Both the position numbers and the translations under genes were made by a program. From Symbiodinium natans (taxonomy: Eukaryota > Sar > Dinophyceae > Suessiales > Symbiodiniaceae), in contig CAJNDS010002794.1 of the NCBI GenBank assembly GCA_905221605.1, positions 100,001 through 137,500 of the forward strand: a DNA stretch of 37,500 bases, read 5' to 3'. The notes under the pieces were generated by a model. It was not told where the DNA came from. It ran no database searches and saw only the letters and a list, made by a program, of their open reading frames with translations. This document shows positions 1 through 12,400 of this stretch, piece after piece. Each line of letters starts with the position of its first letter. Positions within the stretch are counted from its first letter, which is position 1.

Positions 1-2
1 TG

Positions 3-95
3 GCATCCGAGCCGCCATGGCCCGCCCGCGTTTTTCCATTGGTTTTCGAGAAGCCTGAGTCAGTGCATGCGTTTTCGCTTGATGGAAGCAGCAAG
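3..95 (+). CDS. partial exon at left edge, unidentified
   Basis: An open frame enters from the left edge and reads through PPWPARVFPLVFEKPESVHA and LDGSSK. It then meets AAG|GTGAGG at 95/96, a good GT donor in phase 0. The codon choices are mixed and the segment is short. It is probably an internal exon of a gene lying mainly upstream of the window. No family is recognised. The frame stays open past the donor to a stop near 209, so an ORF continuing through the donor is the alternative. Confidence 0.35.
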
Positions 96-1960
96 GTGAG
101 GATGATTCAAGGAATGGGTATGGACGGCCCACTTCGCAAAGATTATTCTGATTGCTGCCAGCTTGTCTTGGTTTGTTTTTGGAACCTGCCGCTACGTTGG
201 TGATGCGACGAATTGCCAACGAGTTTTGGTTCTTTCCTGGAAAGTTTGCGAGATTGAAGGCTATGACCACGTCGAGGTCGAGTACTGAGAGTGGATGAGC
301 TGGAGACTTGCATTAATTCGTTTGTCACGTGTTTGTCACAACGAACTCTTGGAGATGTTCCAAGACAGCCCTGTCTAATACAGGAGGATGCAAGATGAAT
401 TCGTTTGTCACGAGTTTGAACAACGAACTCTTGGGTGCAAGCCAATACAGGACCCAGGACAACTTTGCCCTATGGTGGGATCTTGCATGAGTTTGTTTTT
501 ATGTCAGAGATCTGCTGGTGTGTCGTTTGTTTCGCTTTGGTGGCGAGTACGCACCAAGGGAATGTGGCCAGGGCATCCCCTTAGTGTTGACGTGCCGAGC
601 TGTGCTTGGACTTTGGATCTTTGGCATGAACCCTCAGCAAAATGCGGGGGGTGGAAGATCGTGGCTGATCATTGATGGTTTTGTCATGTTTTGGATCAGC
701 TTGTATAGTTTTGTTTTGCTTCGGAGTGATTGGGAATCGTTGTGATCCCATCCTCGATGTTTTTGCCTCGATGATTTCCCTAGGAAATCATACGAGTATG
801 TTTTTGCCCAATACGCTACTTTGAGTGAGTGTGCAGTGTGTAGGAACTTTGTTCTGAAGCTGAGTTTAAGCTCACATGTGAATTCGTTTAGTTTGCGCAC
901 TTCGTGACTTGTGGCTCAAACCCTGCGAGTGAAAAAGAGCGTGTCCGCACTTGGTTGAGATAGGTTTGGGTTCGTGCTTTGAAGGGAAAAGGTACCAGAG
1001 GGACCTTCGGTTTTTCACGATGTGGGCTCCTATATCCACTGTGGCAGTGGTAAAGCGCGGACATCTGACTGCCCTCGCCACTCTCGACCGCAGCAATCGC
1101 AACATCTAAGGCCATCCAGGGCCTGCTGCATTGCGCCTGCACGACTTGATTCAGAGCTGGGAAGCTTTCTTCCCCTCGGCCCATCATGGGCTCCTCAATG
1201 AGCGATGTGCAACGTACCTAAGGGAGACAGATACCATTTCCTTTCACGCCTGCTTTGTCCCTGCAGCCGCAAGCTGCACGCTGCCATGAAGGCCGCTTCT
1301 TGGCCAGTCCCTACAAATTGCACAAGAATTGGTTTCCGAGATAGTGGGTTTTACTTGCCCCCTTTCAGCTCCGCAGGACACGTTCCGCTGCGCAACTGCC
1401 TGGCGCACCTGTGGTGCTGCTATGGCTCTGCTCAGGGACTACATCAACGAGCTTGGGTACTGAGCGCGTGGGGTCTTCTTAGTAGTTTCGCCGCCCTCTT
1501 CTGGTTTGTCGGTTGGTTGTTGTGTTGCTGCTTTGGTTGGTTGGGTGGTTTCTTCTTTCTTGGTTGTGTTGCTTCTTTCTGGCGACTTGTTTCACACCTA
1601 GTTGAGAGACCCACAAGAACGGCCTACTGTGCTACTGATGTAGTAAAAAGGCGCCCGCTTAAAAAACAAAAACTCCGGGGTTGTCACCATCTGTCTCCTT
1701 ATTGGGTTCCTCAGGCAGCTGTCGCCTAAGAAGGGGGAGCAAGGACGGAGGGATGAGAGGGCGCCACGACTCATGCCAGTGTCCCAGAACAACCAGCCCT
1801 AGAAGCAAAACAAGTGAGGAGGAAAGAGGGAAGCCAAAGAGGGTTGCGATGGCAGTCTAGCGGACTATCGTCGACTGGCACTCCGAGAGCAGTGTGCCTC
1901 CGTTCCTTAGGGAGGTGCAGCAACGCATCCCATAGCGGAGTGGCCGCTCTCCCAGGTAGC
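96..1960. other. non-coding stretch, intron or intergenic
   Basis: No exon with good splice borders was seen. The stretch contains an imperfect duplicated segment (about 315-352 and 396-433, sharing ATTCGTTTGTCACG and ACAACGAACTCTTGG). A 174-codon open frame at 1205-1729 has a centre made of GGTTGGT/TTGTTG low-complexity DNA and looks spurious. Confidence 0.4.
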
Positions 1961-1962
1961 AG

Positions 1963-2131
<169 letters not shown>

Positions 2132-2396
2132 CAGCAGTCCTTCATCGTGAGCGAATTGTACAGTTTCGTAGCCCTCATTGTACATACTGGTGTGCCGGTC
2201 TCCGGCCACATAAATGCCTCATATTTTGTTGTTTGGTATACACGAAGTGCTGACTCGAGAGTTCGCTCGGCTATTCGTAGCGGAACTCGTCTCTTGTGGA
2301 ACTTGCGCTCAAGGAAGCGCCAATGCACCAGCATTGCCACTAGGCTGTACGCTAAGCTGTGGACTCGAACTGCGGCTGCGCTTGGAATGGAATGGA

Positions 2397-2678
<282 letters not shown>

Positions 2679-2716
2679 GTAGTAGAAACTGAGTGAGAGG
2701 GCAGTAGTCTCCGGCC

Positions 2717-2782
2717 AGGGGAAAAAAACCTCAGAGGAGGTGAAAAACCTTTAAGGTTTAGAAAACCTCAGAGGAGGTGATT
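2717..2782. repeat. short direct repeat pair between microsatellites
   Basis: AAAACCTCAGAGGAGGTGA (about 19 bases) occurs twice, near 2726 and 2761. The copies are separated by a spacer containing the palindrome-like AACCTTTAAGGTT. Each copy is itself partly palindromic (CCTC..GAGG). Confidence 0.7.
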
Positions 2783-2826
2783 CTTTCTTTGTCGGGTCAC
2801 TGACCGCTGGTACAGCAGGAAAAAAT

Positions 2827-3095
<269 letters not shown>

Positions 3096-3173
3096 TAGTA
3101 TTAGTGCTAGTGCTAGTACTAGTACTCGTCGTCGTCATCGTAGTAGTTGTAGTAATAGTAGGAGGAGGAGTAG

Positions 3174-3206
<33 letters not shown>

Positions 3207-3210
3207 CCCT

Positions 3211-5383
3211 GGTGGTAGTAGATACAGATTTTGAACCCGTTTCCCGTATAGTCACTATAGTCAACGTGATTGTTGCCCTCTGCTTTCCAATGACTAAATG
3301 GGAGTGCTTCACACCCCCATTTTGCGCGGTATTTGAAGCAATAGTCGTCGTCGTTCTTAATACTAGCACATTGTTTTTAGGCAATCATTCAGGTAATTCT
3401 GTATACTGACCTGCCCTCGCTACATGCCAAATCGGAACATATCGTGTAGCATTGCATACAGAAACAAATGAACATCAAAGGAACTTATTAAAAACAACCT
3501 GAACCAGCAACCATAACATCTTAACTAATACAATGAAATGGTTGAACAACAGCTTCACGCTATGAATAGCTGAAGGATGTTGAGTGTCTAAATGCATGGC
3601 AGGACTGCATGAGCCATGGGCTTTCCAGCGAGGTCTGTAGAGGGCCTGAAGGTCGGGTTGGTTTAGGGTACCCAGCACTGCACCCCAGACCCCAGCCAAC
3701 CGAACTTCAAGTCCTAAACGCACAGCCCGCACGAATGGGCATCAAGCAGGCTCGAATGTTTTTTGTGTGCACTTTGTGGGGGGGCGGGGGGGGGGGAGGG
3801 TACGGGAGAGAGGGTTTAAAGTCTTAGTGATTACAGGGTGCTGCAAGTCTCTGAATAGGAGCTGCTTTGGACCCGTCAAATACGTGTATACCGACAATCT
3901 ACTTTGGGCAATGTGGAAGTCTAAAGATAGTGCATATGGCGCCTGCAACGTGCAAAGACGGGCGGCTGTTCTCGGGTTTCAGGTCAGTGAAGTTTTCGGG
4001 AAGTGCCTCAAGTGTCAGCAAACGTCACGGAGCTTCATAGTGTCCAGGGTCTTGCGGGTTGGCACGTGGCATGTGTCAGCACTAAGCGGCAGTTGCCAAT
4101 TCCACGGGCTTGTGGATTGTGGTGCAGACTTCGCCACGGCATCGGCTCAAGCTACCCGTGTTCTGCGAGTTCAACCTCCATGAGGCAGTGGGGTCTGTGG
4201 ACCTGCGCAGGTAGTTTGGCCGCATCTAAGCTTAAAGCTTTAAAGCCTCAAAACCTTTGACTTCTGATTTCAAAGGCCTGGCGGCAGCTCTTCGATGGGA
4301 CGACTCCCATCTGAAAGTTGTTCCTCAGCCGCTCTTCAGTGTTGAAGTGAGGGTTATCAAAGAGCATCGGCAATGTTTTGCGGGGCTTTCATGGGAGGTC
4401 CAAGACCGCCAGGAAGCTGCCGAAGAAGCTGCAGAGGAGCCGGGCAGAGATCGTGAGTTTTAAGGAAGGTTTTACAGCTCTCTCTACCAGCTCTGAGCAA
4501 AGAATGTGTCATCTTCATCTCGGGCGCTGTGCTGTAGATACGGCAGAAGAAAGAAGACACGCTGAACAACTCGCGGAAGAGTTGGCTTCGGTTGTCGATT
4601 TTAAAGACTCTCTTAGGTCGTGCTGTGACTGAGGTTTAGCGTTTGAGCCTAAAAAGGCTTTAGTCTTTGTAAGTTCTAAACCTCGGTCACACTTCAAAAA
4701 GTTAGAAGCAAACGCTGATTTGCATACGAGGGAGCTGTCCGGCCAAGCTACTCAACACACCTACTACAGGGTACTTTGTTGAGACAGACGGACCATTGAG
4801 GATCGTTGGAAAAGCCTTTGCACTAAGACCGTAGCCCTCTGAAGGGACATTTGAGGATGGCAATGGGTCTCACAATCAGATGGAGTCTTAAACCTTAAAC
4901 CTGAACACTTGGCGCAACACGGCTGAGAAGAACAGGTCACTTCAACCCCCACGACCCTAAAAACCCAATGGAGAGCTCGTTCACAAACAACGTTCGAATG
5001 CCAGCGTCTGTCAAAAAACCAGGGGCCGAGCACACGGTTTTGTGTGCGAACAGTCCAGGTGCCCGTGATCCATGTGAGCTGTACTGGTGGCCGTGGCAGT
5101 TTTCACCATGTTTCTCTTGATGATGCTCTTCAGACACTTCGAAGACTGTCTCGAAAGTCCTGTAGCGAATCGAGAAAGGTACAAATCACCGAGCTCCAAT
5201 CCAAGTCTTTGTGCTCAAATCAAGATTTGCCACCTTGAGCCGTCCTGCTTTGGCCATAGGGCTTTTAAAACCGGATGTTTGGGTTGACGCCTAGGAGTCC
5301 AGGGTTCAGGTTTATGTTGTTTTTTTGGGGGGCGGGGTTTGGATGCTTGCGGTTCTGGGCTTTTCCAGGGCTCTGTCTCGCAG
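3211..5383. other. mostly non-coding; weak coiled-coil exon candidates
   Basis: Nothing convincing at 3211-4250, which includes a G-run at 3778-3797. Two short frames could be exons: 4411-4455, with DRQEAAEEAAEEPGR, and 4543-4620, with AEERRHAEQLAEELASVV. Both are charged and helix-prone, but neither has clear AG|G and GC/GT borders. At 4144-4151 there is an isolated GGCTCAAG, too short to call a spliced-leader relic. Confidence 0.3.
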
Positions 5384-5570
5384 GCTTTGCAGGCCTGCGA
5401 CGCGCAGTTGCAGAGCCTCCAGGCGGAGTTGCAGCGCGTCTGCGAGGAAGACGTCAGGCACTTGGACTCCACGACCGCAGCGGGCGGCTGCGCTGCAGAA
5501 GCTGAGAGCGTGATCCGCGGAAGCTATGAGATCTGGTCGCGGCATTTGGTCGAGTGTCCCGCGGAGAAGA
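5384..5570 (+). CDS. candidate coiled-coil exon upstream of gene A
   Basis: After CTCGCAG|GCT (AG|G acceptor, phase 0) the frame reads ALQACDAQLQSLQAELQRVC and then EEDVRHLDS, with GC-rich third positions and heptad-like Leu/Gln spacing. The 3' end is not resolved: several GC or GT phase-0 donors exist (for example before 5408, 5453 or 5559). It may be an early exon of the Sel1-repeat gene that follows. Confidence 0.4.
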
Positions 5571-6089
5571 CCTTCCAACTCCTCTGGGCCGGCGCCTCGA
5601 CTGTAGCAGACCAAACGGGCCTGTCATTCGCTACGGGCCCAGAAGTAGTGAATGCAGCTACGGAATGTGGGTCAAGAAGCTGCATGGGTTCTTGTTTCTC
5701 GGGATCAACTTCAGAATTCAGGAAAAAGAGTAGTACTCCCATAGGGGGCCGCAGGGACTGGTTGCTGACGACCCTCTGAAATTCCCCCCGAGGTTTCCGC
5801 GATGAGGAGCGGGAAGGGGCCCTGATGCCCCTCCGAAATCGCGGCGGCTGCGTTTTGGAATCCAATGACCGCCCAGACACCCGGCTAGGACGGGTTTGGA
5901 ACAAGAGTCTTCTGTTCCCCGAAGCCCTCGGCGCTAAGCCCAAAAGCCCTAAGCCCGTAACCCTAAACCCCGAAACCCGTAAACCCTTAAACCCTATCGG
6001 GGTTTCGGCCTGGGGCTTGGGAGCCCTAAGCACCCCCCGAATGCGGGAGAAGATCCCCAGGCGCAATCTTGAACATGCCGGAGATCCAG

Positions 6090-8116
6090 GTGCTGAAGAG
6101 CTGCAGATGGGACAAGGCCCATGGGCTTCCCCCGGGCCTGGCAAGAGTATCGAGGTTGCCTCAAGATCGCGGCTTCCTTCATCTTGTTCATTGCTGTTTC
6201 TTGTTTCCTGAGCTCGCTGTGTGAATGTAGGTGCTGAGGGTCAGGAATTGTTGACTCAAGCCCACAAGCTGCTGTTTGCAGTGAGACCTGTTGAAAGGCA
6301 CAAAGGGCTCCTCCGAGACTTGTTTTGCCCGCATGAATGTTAGCGCTTCCTGCAAATCGAACGTCACCAGGCGCTGCAGACATTGCCGGATTCATGTCAG
6401 AGCTCTTGTTCATCTGCTTCTCCTGTGTACACGCGTGAAGCTCGACAGTTGTTTCGTCTCGTTGTGACAAACGGCACGCAGTGAAAGGTGAGCCTTTTCT
6501 GGGCTGGCACCTCGCGGCAGTTCGCCCAAAACTGGGCTGCACGGCCTCAAGCCGAGACGAGGGAGGATAGACAAGATAGCAATGACTTGGTCATCGCGCT
6601 CGGGTACGACTTCCAGGGCCAAAGCAGGAAGCCAATCTGGGACACCGTTCTCTACCAGGAGGAGCTCAAGGCTTTCGCCTTCGGAATGCGGGCGCAGGCC
6701 CAGCTGACGGTGCTGGCATCCCACCCGCGGATGACGCGCGAGCTGACGGCTGGGGCAGCGGTGGCCATTTGGGAGCGGGTCCGGCTCTTGGCGGGCGCCG
6801 CTCGCTGTACTTGAACTCAGGGAGGGCTTTTTTTACAACTGAACCTAAACATAAACCCCTTGTTCTTTTGTTTGGAAGCACAAGAACAGCAGCACTGCAG
6901 CACCTCTCCTGGCAGAGGTGGACCTGCCGGCCGTGAAGTATGAGAAGTGCTCGGGCGCCTCACTGGAGGACTGCATGGATGGGGCCAAGCCTGTGTCAAA
7001 CGGCGCACAGCTCCTCTACCTGGCACATATGTACTACTTCGGCCACGGCTTGGGGCGGAACCATCGGCAGGTGTCGCCGCTGCGCTCTCTCCCGCTCTAA
7101 CCATCTCTCTCTCTCTCTCTCTCTCTCCTTTCTTGCCTTTCTCGATTTTTTCTCTTTCTCTTTTGTTTTTGGTTCTTCGGTGTTTGTTCTTAAAATTTCA
7201 TCTGTTTCATGTATCTCATTAGTTTCAATCGGGGAAGGCAGCCAAGCTCTACAAGATGGCTGCCGACCTGGGCCTCGCAGCGGCCCAGAATAACTTGGGC
7301 CTCTTTTACCTGCAGGGACACCTATGGGACCTATGGCACCTCCACAACCAAAGCGATGCAAAAAGAGAGGCCGCGCGCCTCTTCAAGCTGGCGGCTGACC
7401 AGGGTGAGGCAGATGCCCAAGTCAACTTAGGCTTCTCTTACGCGACAGGACGGGGGGTCAAGCAAGACGATGCGGAGGCGGCGCAACTCTACAAGCTGGC
7501 GGCTGACCAAGGCAATGCGGCTGCCCAGTACCAACTAGGTTTCATGTACGATCGCGGCCGGGGAGTCAATCAAAGCGAATCGGAGGCCTTGCGCCTCTAC
7601 AAGCTCGCGGCCGACCAAGGCCATGCAGCGAGCCAAGCCGAATTGGGCTTTTCTTATGCGACAGGACGGGGTGTCAAGGAAAACGATGCCGAGGCAGCAC
7701 GCTTGTCCAAGCTGGCGGCTGACCAGGGCATTGCGGCTGCCCAGTACCTTTTGGGTTTCATGTACGATCGCGGCCGGGGAGTGCAGCAAAGCGACTCGGA
7801 GGCCGTGCGCCTCTACAAGCTCGCGGCTGACCAGGGCTATGCAGCTGCCCAGACAACCCTGGGCGAAATGTACCTCGATGGCCGGGGTGTCGAGAAAAGT
7901 GATTCCGAGGCTGTGCACTTGTTCGAGCTGGCTGCGAACCAAGGCAATGTGGCTGCCCAACACAACTTGCAACTCATGTATCTGAGCCAAGACAACGTCG
8001 AGCGTGTCGAGCAAAGCGGCGCAGACCCCCCGCTGAATAAACTGGCCACGGACCGGGGCCTCGCAACTGACCTGGATGAGATGCACCGCCAGGGCATCAA
8101 GCAGAGCGACGCCTGA
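6090..8116 (+). CDS. gene A: Sel1-like repeat protein (multi-exon)
   Basis: Proposed exons are 6090-6140, 6488-6790, 6918-7070 and 7238-8116, all phase 0, giving about 461 residues to the TGA at 8114. Every acceptor is AG|G. Donors are GC (6141, 6791) and GT (7071). The last intron (7071-7237) has a long CT tract and joins GHGLGRNHRQ to AAKLYKMAADLG, restoring a Sel1 repeat across the junction. Sel1 repeats are alpha-helical TPR-like scaffolds that mediate protein-protein contacts; the partner here is unknown. Exon 6488-6790 encodes a non-repeat N-terminal region (YDFQGQSRKPIWDTVLYQEE). The true start codon is not identified and more upstream exons are likely. The repeat part is sure; the upstream exons are moderately supported. 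Confidence 0.75.
7238..8116 (+). CDS. main Sel1-repeat exon of gene A
   Basis: The exon carries about seven 36-residue Sel1 units with the pattern AAAQ..LGF.Y..GRGV.Q.D.EA..LYKLAADQG. The first unit is irregular: the usual GRGV turn is replaced by a longer loop containing HLWDLWHLHNQSDA. Units alternate between YATGRGVK and YDRGRGV types at the DNA level, suggesting pairwise duplication. The C-terminal 45 residues (LSQDNVERVEQSGADPP onward) are a decayed repeat. A 227-codon frame on the opposite strand is only its antisense shadow. Confidence 0.88.
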   Translation, partial: AAKLYKMAADLGLAAAQNNLGLFYLQGHLWDLWHLHNQSDAKREAARLFKLAADQGEADAQVNLGFSYATGRGVKQDDAEAAQLYKLAADQGNAAAQYQLGFMYDRGRGVNQSESEALRLYKLAADQGHAASQAELGFSYATGRGVKENDAEAARLSKLAADQGIAAAQYLLGFMYDRGRGVQQSDSEAVRLYKLAADQGYAAAQTTLGEMYLDGRGVEKSDSEAVHLFELAANQGNVAAQHNLQLMYLSQDNVERVEQSGADPPLNKLATDRGLATDLDEMHRQGIKQSDA

Positions 8117-8518
8117 GCCACGCAGGAAAAAGTCGGCCGAAACCCTTGTCAGTTTGATTTTGAGACTTAGCATGAGGCTGTGCATACGACCTTCTTGCAA
8201 CAGTGGTTTTGGACTCAACTTGTGCTCTCTTGCATGGTTTAGGGGGGGGGGGTGGGGTGGTTTAACTTTGACACGGAGACAACCTTGCCAAACGAACAGC
8301 CCTCTGCTACCCCGAACCGCTGAAGTACCCGAATTTCAACCGGCATTTCGCACTCTCGACAGTGCCCGACTTGGAGCCTTGGAGGCGACAGGAAGACTCT
8401 AAGCCCCACCCACCCCTAAACCCTCGAAACTTCAAAAAAGCCCGAGCCTTAATGGACTTAGAAGCCCTAAACCCGACATCCGCGCGGCGCAAAAGCTTGT
8501 TTGAGTTCGTTCTCGTAG
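8117..8518. other. 3' flank of gene A
   Basis: Non-coding. It contains a G-run (8242-8252) and scattered AACCCTAAACC fragments. No terminator or polyadenylation signal is recognisable, as expected for a dinoflagellate. Confidence 0.4.
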
Positions 8519-8607
8519 GCTTCGCAGGAAATTCCTCTGTCGCTGCAGCTGCTCTGGCCCTGCTTCTCGTTTGGCTCTCTCATCTCAAAGTGTTTCTCGC
8601 CATGAAA
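8519..8607 (+). CDS. candidate exon, hydrophobic
   Basis: Between TCTCGTAG|GC and AAA|GTGTTG an 89-base frame reads FAGNSSVAAAALALLLVW followed by LSHLKVFLAMK, a possible membrane helix. Borders fit the local AG|G rule (acceptor phase 1, donor phase 0). It could be an early exon of gene B or a chance frame. A second hydrophobic frame lies at about 8850-9004 (EVEDFFDGVRSSLFW). Confidence 0.28.
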
Positions 8608-9254
8608 GTGTTGCAGTCCCGAGCTTAGCCAATGTTCGCAGTCCTGGTGGTCGTCTTCTTAATCGTGGTGGTGGTGGTGATGTCGGCGGCGGGGCTCATT
8701 ATAGTGTGGAAGGTGTAGCAGAGGTGGTAGCGGCGCTAGTGGTGCTAGTGGTGCTAGTGGTGCTAGTGGCGGTTAGGCAGTTTTAGAGAAATTTGGAACG
8801 ACTTTAGTAGGCTCACTAATCCTGAGGTCCGAAACCTATTCACAGAAAGAAGTTGAAGACTTCTTTGATGGGGTTAGAAGCTCTCTCTTTTGGATCCTGG
8901 GGCTTCATGTTTTACTGCCCTCCCATGGCATCTCTTCTGCCATGAGGTCACTTCTCGCGCTGGCTGCCGGCTCAGTCGGAAGCCGTAATCGCTCTTACTC
9001 GTAATCGTGAGAGTCATACTGGTACCTATACTAGTCCGAATACTACATGAACACGATGAAAATCAGCGAGATGAGCTTAAAACGGCCACTGCTACACGAC
9101 ATTCAAGCAACAACAGCACAGGCCGAAGAGCCCCAAACCTCACATCCCCACTTGCCCCAAGCAATCAGCCCTCCAAAACATTTCATCCCAAGTCCTGAAA
9201 AACTCTAAACCCCCGGCGAAATTACCCTGGGGAAGGGCAGGGGGGAGGGGGAGT

Positions 9255-9349
9255 CCCTAAACCCTAAACCCTAAACCCTAAACCCTAAACCCTAAACCCT
9301 AAACCCTAAACCCTAAACCCTAAACCCGAAACCCTAAACCCTAAACCCT
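9255..9349. repeat. telomere-like (CCCTAAA)n array
   Basis: About 13 nearly perfect CCCTAAA units, C-strand orientation on +, just upstream of a gene B exon. It is interstitial, with coding DNA on both sides. A short GGGAGCTTT tandem follows at 9351-9379. Confidence 0.95.
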
Positions 9350-9412
9350 TGGGAGCTTTGGGAGCTTTGGGAGCTTTGGGATGTGGCTGAGGTGCCCTTC
9401 GCACTCTTGCAG

Positions 9413-12400
9413 GTTGGAGCGATTGAGGCCTGATGGAGACAGTCTTCATTTTCGGGTTTAGGGTCTAGGGGTTAAGTTTGAGGGTGTAGGGGGTAGGGGT
9501 TTAGGGTTTTGGGTTTAGGCTTCATGGTTTAGAGCATGTTAAAGCAGGGTTTAGGCCTCATGTGTATTTTACATGTAGTGTAGAGACCACCCATGTACCT
9601 TGAGTTGAGGGCTTCTGGTTCCGAGCATGTTCCGATCATTTCCCTACATCCTCAACCCGACCCCTCACTTCATCTCTCTCGCTCTCTCTTCCTCTTCCTC
9701 CCTCTCTCATCAACCCCCCCCCCCAGATCCTCGGGCCCGAAACCCCTCTGCAATCCCGCTTGCATTTTGTGACGCTAGGCTGCTGACTCATGCTCACCTG
9801 ACAAGAAGGAGGACGCTGTCTGAGGTGTGTGGAAGGTGGAGTTCAGGGATGACAGGTCCGAGTCTATAGGGCTCTCGAGCTTGGAGATCATGGCTTCGAG
9901 TTTCCAGGGAGTGTTGGTTAAGGGCTCAGCCTTGAGATGATTGTCATCCTCAACGTCACCACCGCGGCTTCTGCCATGTCTGCTGCCATTTTAACTTGCG
10001 TTATCTATTTGCCCCCTGAACCCTAAACCCTAATCCCGAAACCCTACCCCTAAACCCTAAACCCTAAACCCCAAACCCTAAACCCTAAACCCTAAACCCT
10101 GAACCCTGAACCCCAAACCCTAAACCCTAAACCCCGAAGGACGCCTCTCTGGCCGATCTGCTGGTTGTGGAGGCCGCGGCGCTTGTGCGATGCGCCGGAT
10201 GCGGGTAATAGAGCCGCACAAGATCTTCGGGTTTAGGGTTTAGGGCCTTGGGTTTAGGGTTTAGGGTTCAGGGTTTCAGGGGGCTTTAGGGTTCTAGGGT
10301 TTTAGGGTTTAGGGTTTTAGGATTCTGGGGATGTAGGGTTTAGGGTAGTAGTTGGGTAGTCTGGGGTAGTTCAGGGTAGTTCAGGGTAGTTTAGGGTTTA
10401 GGGTAGTTTAGGAGGTTGAGGGCGTTTAGGGTAGCTCAGGTTTGGGGTTCTAGGATTTTAGGGTTAGGTTTGGGTATAGTGTGGGGTTTTGGGCAAATGA
10501 TGGTTTAGATGCCTGTTTCGAAGAACAGGCTATGAGGTCGGTATAGAGTAGGCTTTGAAGGTGAAGTCTGCACGTTGCCGTTGCAGGGTTGAGCTTCCCT
10601 GATGAGGAAGAGACTCCTTTGCATCTTCTGCAGAGAGGGCAGGCGGGAAGAGTTCAGAAACAACACGCCCAAGCCTACACCTTGCAACCCTACACCCTAG
10701 ACGGCAAGCCCTGTTCTAACCCTGCACCCTTACCTTAAACCCCAACCCCAGACCAACAGTGTGTACTGCTGCCACTGCTACTGCTTCTGCTGCTACTTGA
10801 AGCTGTTGCTGCTGGGAGTAAACCCTAGACCCTAAACCCGAAACCCTAACGCTGAACCCTAAACCCTAAGCCTTAAACCCTAAACCCGAAACCCTGAACC
10901 CTAGCCTCAGTTTTGCTGGCCTTCCCTCCTTGGAAGGTGGCCCAGCAATCCGGCACGGAGACCCCAGAAGGAACGTGCGAGCTTGCCAAAAGCATGTGTG
11001 ATGACTTGTGTTCACGTATAGACAAGATTTTGTGTCGTTAAAACCCTAAGCGCCAAACCCCAACACCCCATCCCCTGAGCCATGCCCCCCCACACTCCCA
11101 CCCCCCCCACTCCCACCCCTGAGGTGGAAAATTGAGCAGATGATGGTGGGCCCTGAGCTTGGTGAATTCCCGCTCAGCGAGAAGATGATGGGACGCCCCA
11201 TCGTGCTCCGGACATCGCAACAGGAAGCCCTAAACCCTTAAACCCTAAACCCGTAAACCCCTTGACCCCTAAACCCCTAAACCCCTGAACCCCTGAACCC
11301 CTAAGTAAACCCGCCCTAAACCCTAAGCCCATGGCAACAATAGTGGCCTGCCACTGCTGCTGCTACTGCTATCGCTATTGCTACGACTGCTACTAGTTCT
11401 ACTACGACGACGCTGACGTTGACGACTTGTGGTGTGGCTTAGGCTTTCATCTTGGACCCCTGAACCTTGTATGGCACCCCTGAACCCTAACAGATAGTGA
11501 GGGGGAGGATGAGAGGCCCCATGCATGCTCAGCTTGTATTTTTTGCAAGGCTTTCTGAGTGAGAGGCTTGCTGGCACGTGCCAAAGAAGGAGTAGAGGCC
11601 CTCTCTTGCACAGCTCAGACCAGCCCAGGTGCTGAAGATCACGGCCGGCAAAAACGGCGACTTTCAGATCAGTTCCAAGGCCGGACTCATCTTTCAGGAG
11701 CGAGAACTTGGAGTCAGAATTTAAAACCAAAGATGAACGTAATAGAACGCAATCCGAACACCAGCCTAGCAAAAAGGCTCCAACAGAAGCAGCGCAGCGC
11801 CACCCCCCACTCGCGCGTTAGCGCGAGCTTCCAAGCTTAAGCTGGACCTTCGCCAGCCGGAAACGAATTGCGAGCAACTGCACCGCAGGCGCGTGTCAAT
11901 GTGCAGGAAGTCAAGGACTCAAGAGCATGAAGCTTGTCTTTAGGTTCGAAAAGCGGAATGGGCAAACTACACCAAAGTCACACCATGCCGCATGGAGCTG
12001 CCCTCAGCGCCAGCTACCCTGAAGCATTTCAGAGAGCATGGCCCTCTCCTCCCCAGAGGGGAAGATAGGGAAGCATCTGGACCACTCTGGGCCCACTGCT
12101 CCATGAAGAGCAGGGCGAGCCGTCTGTGAGAAGCGACTCTGTGACGCGACCTTTGAGATCGCCCCCAAGATCTCCACGAGGGCCTTATAGCCTCAGAGGC
12201 GTAGGTCCCCGACCATCCACTTTTGCACCGGCGCAGCAGGGGCACTGCCGAGCCTGACCTCGCGGGAGCGTTGGCGGCATGGCTCCGCTGACACCTCCAG
12301 AAACCCCTCCCTCAATGTGGTCCAGTTGTGCAGTTTCCCGTTCGCGATGCCCACTCCATCTCTCCGGAAAGCCTAGCATACTAGCATCCTCAAGCCTTCT

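Noticed and set aside
1205-1729. 174-codon hydrophobic open frame
   Set aside because: Its membrane-like centre comes from GGTTGGTTG/TTGTG low-complexity DNA, with no splice borders or family match.
4144-4151. Dinoflagellate spliced-leader relic (GGCTCAAG)
   Set aside because: Only eight bases match and no coding start follows; expected by chance.
7535-8218. 227-codon minus-strand frame
   Set aside because: Exact antisense of the Sel1 repeat exon; its repeats mirror the sense repeats.
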